NCBI GenBank assembly: GCA_946479705.1
Contig: CAMLHI010000146.1
Span: 1 to 5,777 of the forward strand
Direction of reading: 5' to 3'
DNA from: an uncultured Oxalobacteraceae bacterium
Lineage (GTDB): Bacteria > Pseudomonadota > Gammaproteobacteria > Burkholderiales > Burkholderiaceae
DNA length: 5,777 nucleotides
Under the pieces are notes generated by a model. That model did no database searches and had not been told where the DNA came from. It saw only the letters and a program-made list of their open reading frames with translations. Both the position numbers and the translations under genes were made by a program. Positions 4,661 to 5,777 of this stretch are shown here, one piece after another. Each line of letters opens with the position of its first letter. Positions within the stretch are counted from its first letter, which is position 1.

Positions 4661-5777
4661 TTACTCGAAAAAGTCCTTGACCTTGTCCATCCAGCCCTTG
4701 CTCTGCGGGCTGTGCTTGGCGCCGCCTTCGACCGTCAGGCGTTCGAATTCGCGCAGCAAATCCTTTTGCTTTTCGGTCAGCTTGACCGGCGTTTCGACCG
4801 CTACATGGCAGAACAGGTCGCCCGCGTAACCGGAACGCACGCCCTTGATGCCCTTGCCTTTCAGGCGGAAGGTCTTGCCCGACTGGGTGCCTTCGGGAAT
4901 CGTGAACGAGACCTTGCCCGACAGGGTAGGCACTTCGATCTCGCCGCCCAGGGTCGCCTTGACGAAGGAAATCGGCATCTCGCAATGCAGGTCGTCGCCT
5001 TCGCGCTGGAATACCGCGTGCGGCTTGATGTGGATTTCCACGTACAGGTCGCCGCTCGGGCCGCCATTGGTGCCCGGTTCGCCGTTGCCGGTCGAGCGGA
5101 TCCGCATGCCATTGTCGATACCGGCCGGGATCTTCACTTCCAGCGTCTTGTTGCGCTTGATGCGCCCCTGGCCGCCGCATGAGGCGCACGGGTCGGTGAT
5201 GACCTTGCCGTTGCCGTGGCACTTGGGGCAGGTCTGCTGGATGCTGAAGAAGCCCTGCTGCATGCGCACCTGGCCATGGCCGCCGCAGGTGCCGCAAGTG
5301 ACCGGCGAGGTTCCCGGCTTGGCGCCGCTGCCGTGGCAGGTGTCGCACTTGTCCCAGCTCGGCACGCGGATGGTGGTGTCGAAGCCGTGCGCGGCCTGTT
5401 CCAGGGTAATTTCAAGGTTGTAGCGCAGGTCGGCGCCGCGGTAGACCTGCGGGCCGGAACTGCGGCCACGGCCGCCGCCGCCGAAAATGTCGCCGAAAAT
5501 GTCGCCGAAGCTGTCGGCAAAGCCGCCCGCGCCGAAGCCGCCCGCGCCGCCGCCGCCACCCATGTTCGGATCGACGCCGGCATGGCCGTAACGGTCGTAG
5601 GCCTCGCGCTTTTCCGGATTGGTCAGCATCTCGTAGGCTTCCTTGACTTCCTTGAACTTCTCTTCCGATTCCTTACTGTCCGGATTGCGGTCCGGATGGT
5701 ACTTCATCGCGAGCTTGCGATAGCTCTTCTTGATTTCTTCTTCCGAAGAATTCTTCGCGACCCCAAGGATCTCGTAA
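4661..5777 (-). CDS. dnaJ: Chaperone protein DnaJ (Hsp40), start just outside window
   Basis: DnaJ is a co-chaperone that delivers unfolded proteins to DnaK and stimulates its ATPase through the J-domain. 371 residues are visible and the frame is open at the right edge. The first visible residues, [10 protein letters not shown], show that only about six residues are missing, for a total near 377, the normal length. With that numbering the J-domain HPD is at 33-35. A Gly/Phe-rich linker (about 79-114) includes [14 protein letters not shown]. The four CxxCxGxG zinc motifs ([32 protein letters not shown]) have cysteines near 150/153, 167/170, 189/192 and 203/206. The C-terminal substrate-binding domains follow. 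The internal Met at 5707 is the M of the J-domain MKYHPD motif and not the true start. In most bacteria dnaK lies directly upstream, here off the right edge. An intrinsic terminator follows the stop codon, so can is probably transcribed separately. All hallmark residues are intact. Confidence 0.97.
   Translation of the reverse strand, partial: YEILGVAKNSSEEEIKKSYRKLAMKYHPDRNPDSKESEEKFKEVKEAYEMLTNPEKREAYDRYGHAGVDPNMGGGGGAGGFGAGGFADSFGDIFGDIFGGGGRGRSSGPQVYRGADLRYNLEITLEQAAHGFDTTIRVPSWDKCDTCHGSGAKPGTSPVTCGTCGGHGQVRMQQGFFSIQQTCPKCHGNGKVITDPCASCGGQGRIKRNKTLEVKIPAGIDNGMRIRSTGNGEPGTNGGPSGDLYVEIHIKPHAVFQREGDDLHCEMPISFVKATLGGEIEVPTLSGKVSFTIPEGTQSGKTFRLKGKGIKGVRSGYAGDLFCHVAVETPVKLTEKQKDLLREFERLTVEGGAKHSPQSKGWMDKVKDFFE
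5481..5516 (-). repeat. dnaJ: Three 12-bp units in the DnaJ Gly/Phe linker
   Basis: The unit CCGAAAATGTCG (plus strand) occurs twice in tandem (5481-5492, 5493-5504), followed by a diverged third copy CCGAAGCTGTCG (5505-5516). On the coding strand they specify the repeated Gly-Asp-(Ile/Ser)-Phe pattern of the linker. This kind of short in-frame repetition is normal for DnaJ, where the DIF motif region influences J-domain regulation. Confidence 0.7.

Noticed and set aside
4661..5707. DnaJ starting at the internal Met at 5707
   Set aside because: The in-frame sequence upstream to the window edge continues to match the DnaJ N-terminus ([10 protein letters not shown]), so the gene is cut by the window and is not short.
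1..5777. Mobile element, CRISPR array, phage or defence system, tRNA or rRNA
   Set aside because: No transposase or integrase, no spaced direct repeats, no target-site duplication and no RNA gene signature was seen on either strand; the genes are all typical chromosomal ones.

Overview
The window looks like an ordinary chromosomal segment of a GC-rich betaproteobacterium. The protein sequences (GabD, type II beta-carbonic anhydrase of the E. coli Can kind, DnaJ with four zinc-binding repeats) and the base composition suggest Burkholderiales, possibly the Oxalobacteraceae (Massilia/Janthinobacterium/Duganella group). That family placement is judged by eye from protein resemblance, not from a database search.

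Layout from left to right. The 3' part of gabD (succinate-semialdehyde dehydrogenase) runs rightward from the left edge. It converges, with 11 bp between, on a small leftward gene for a MazG-like nucleotide pyrophosphohydrolase. An AT-rich divergent promoter region (about 1606-1779) separates that gene from a rightward gene for a secreted alpha-class carbonic anhydrase. The carbonic anhydrase gene converges, with only 8 bp between, on a leftward pair: a cytosolic beta-class carbonic anhydrase gene (upstream) and a class V, alanine-glyoxylate-aminotransferase-like gene (downstream, 43 bp gap). Further right, a 190-bp gap holds two terminator-like hairpins. Then comes leftward dnaJ, which is cut by the right edge about six codons short of its start.

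Functionally, the window has two unrelated enzymes for CO2/bicarbonate interconversion, one predicted periplasmic and one cytosolic. They bracket a PLP-dependent aminotransferase that is probably co-transcribed with the cytosolic one. GabD (GABA or succinate-semialdehyde catabolism), the nucleotide pyrophosphohydrolase (nucleotide pool cleaning) and DnaJ (Hsp70 co-chaperone) are independent housekeeping genes.

No mobile element, CRISPR array, tRNA or rRNA was seen, and no clearly new system. The least ordinary feature is the leader of the beta-carbonic anhydrase gene. A hairpin followed by eight U residues lies directly upstream of its ribosome binding site, which leaves little room for a promoter after it and raises the possibility of attenuation. 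Most of the other long open frames are antisense or shifted-frame by-products of high GC content.
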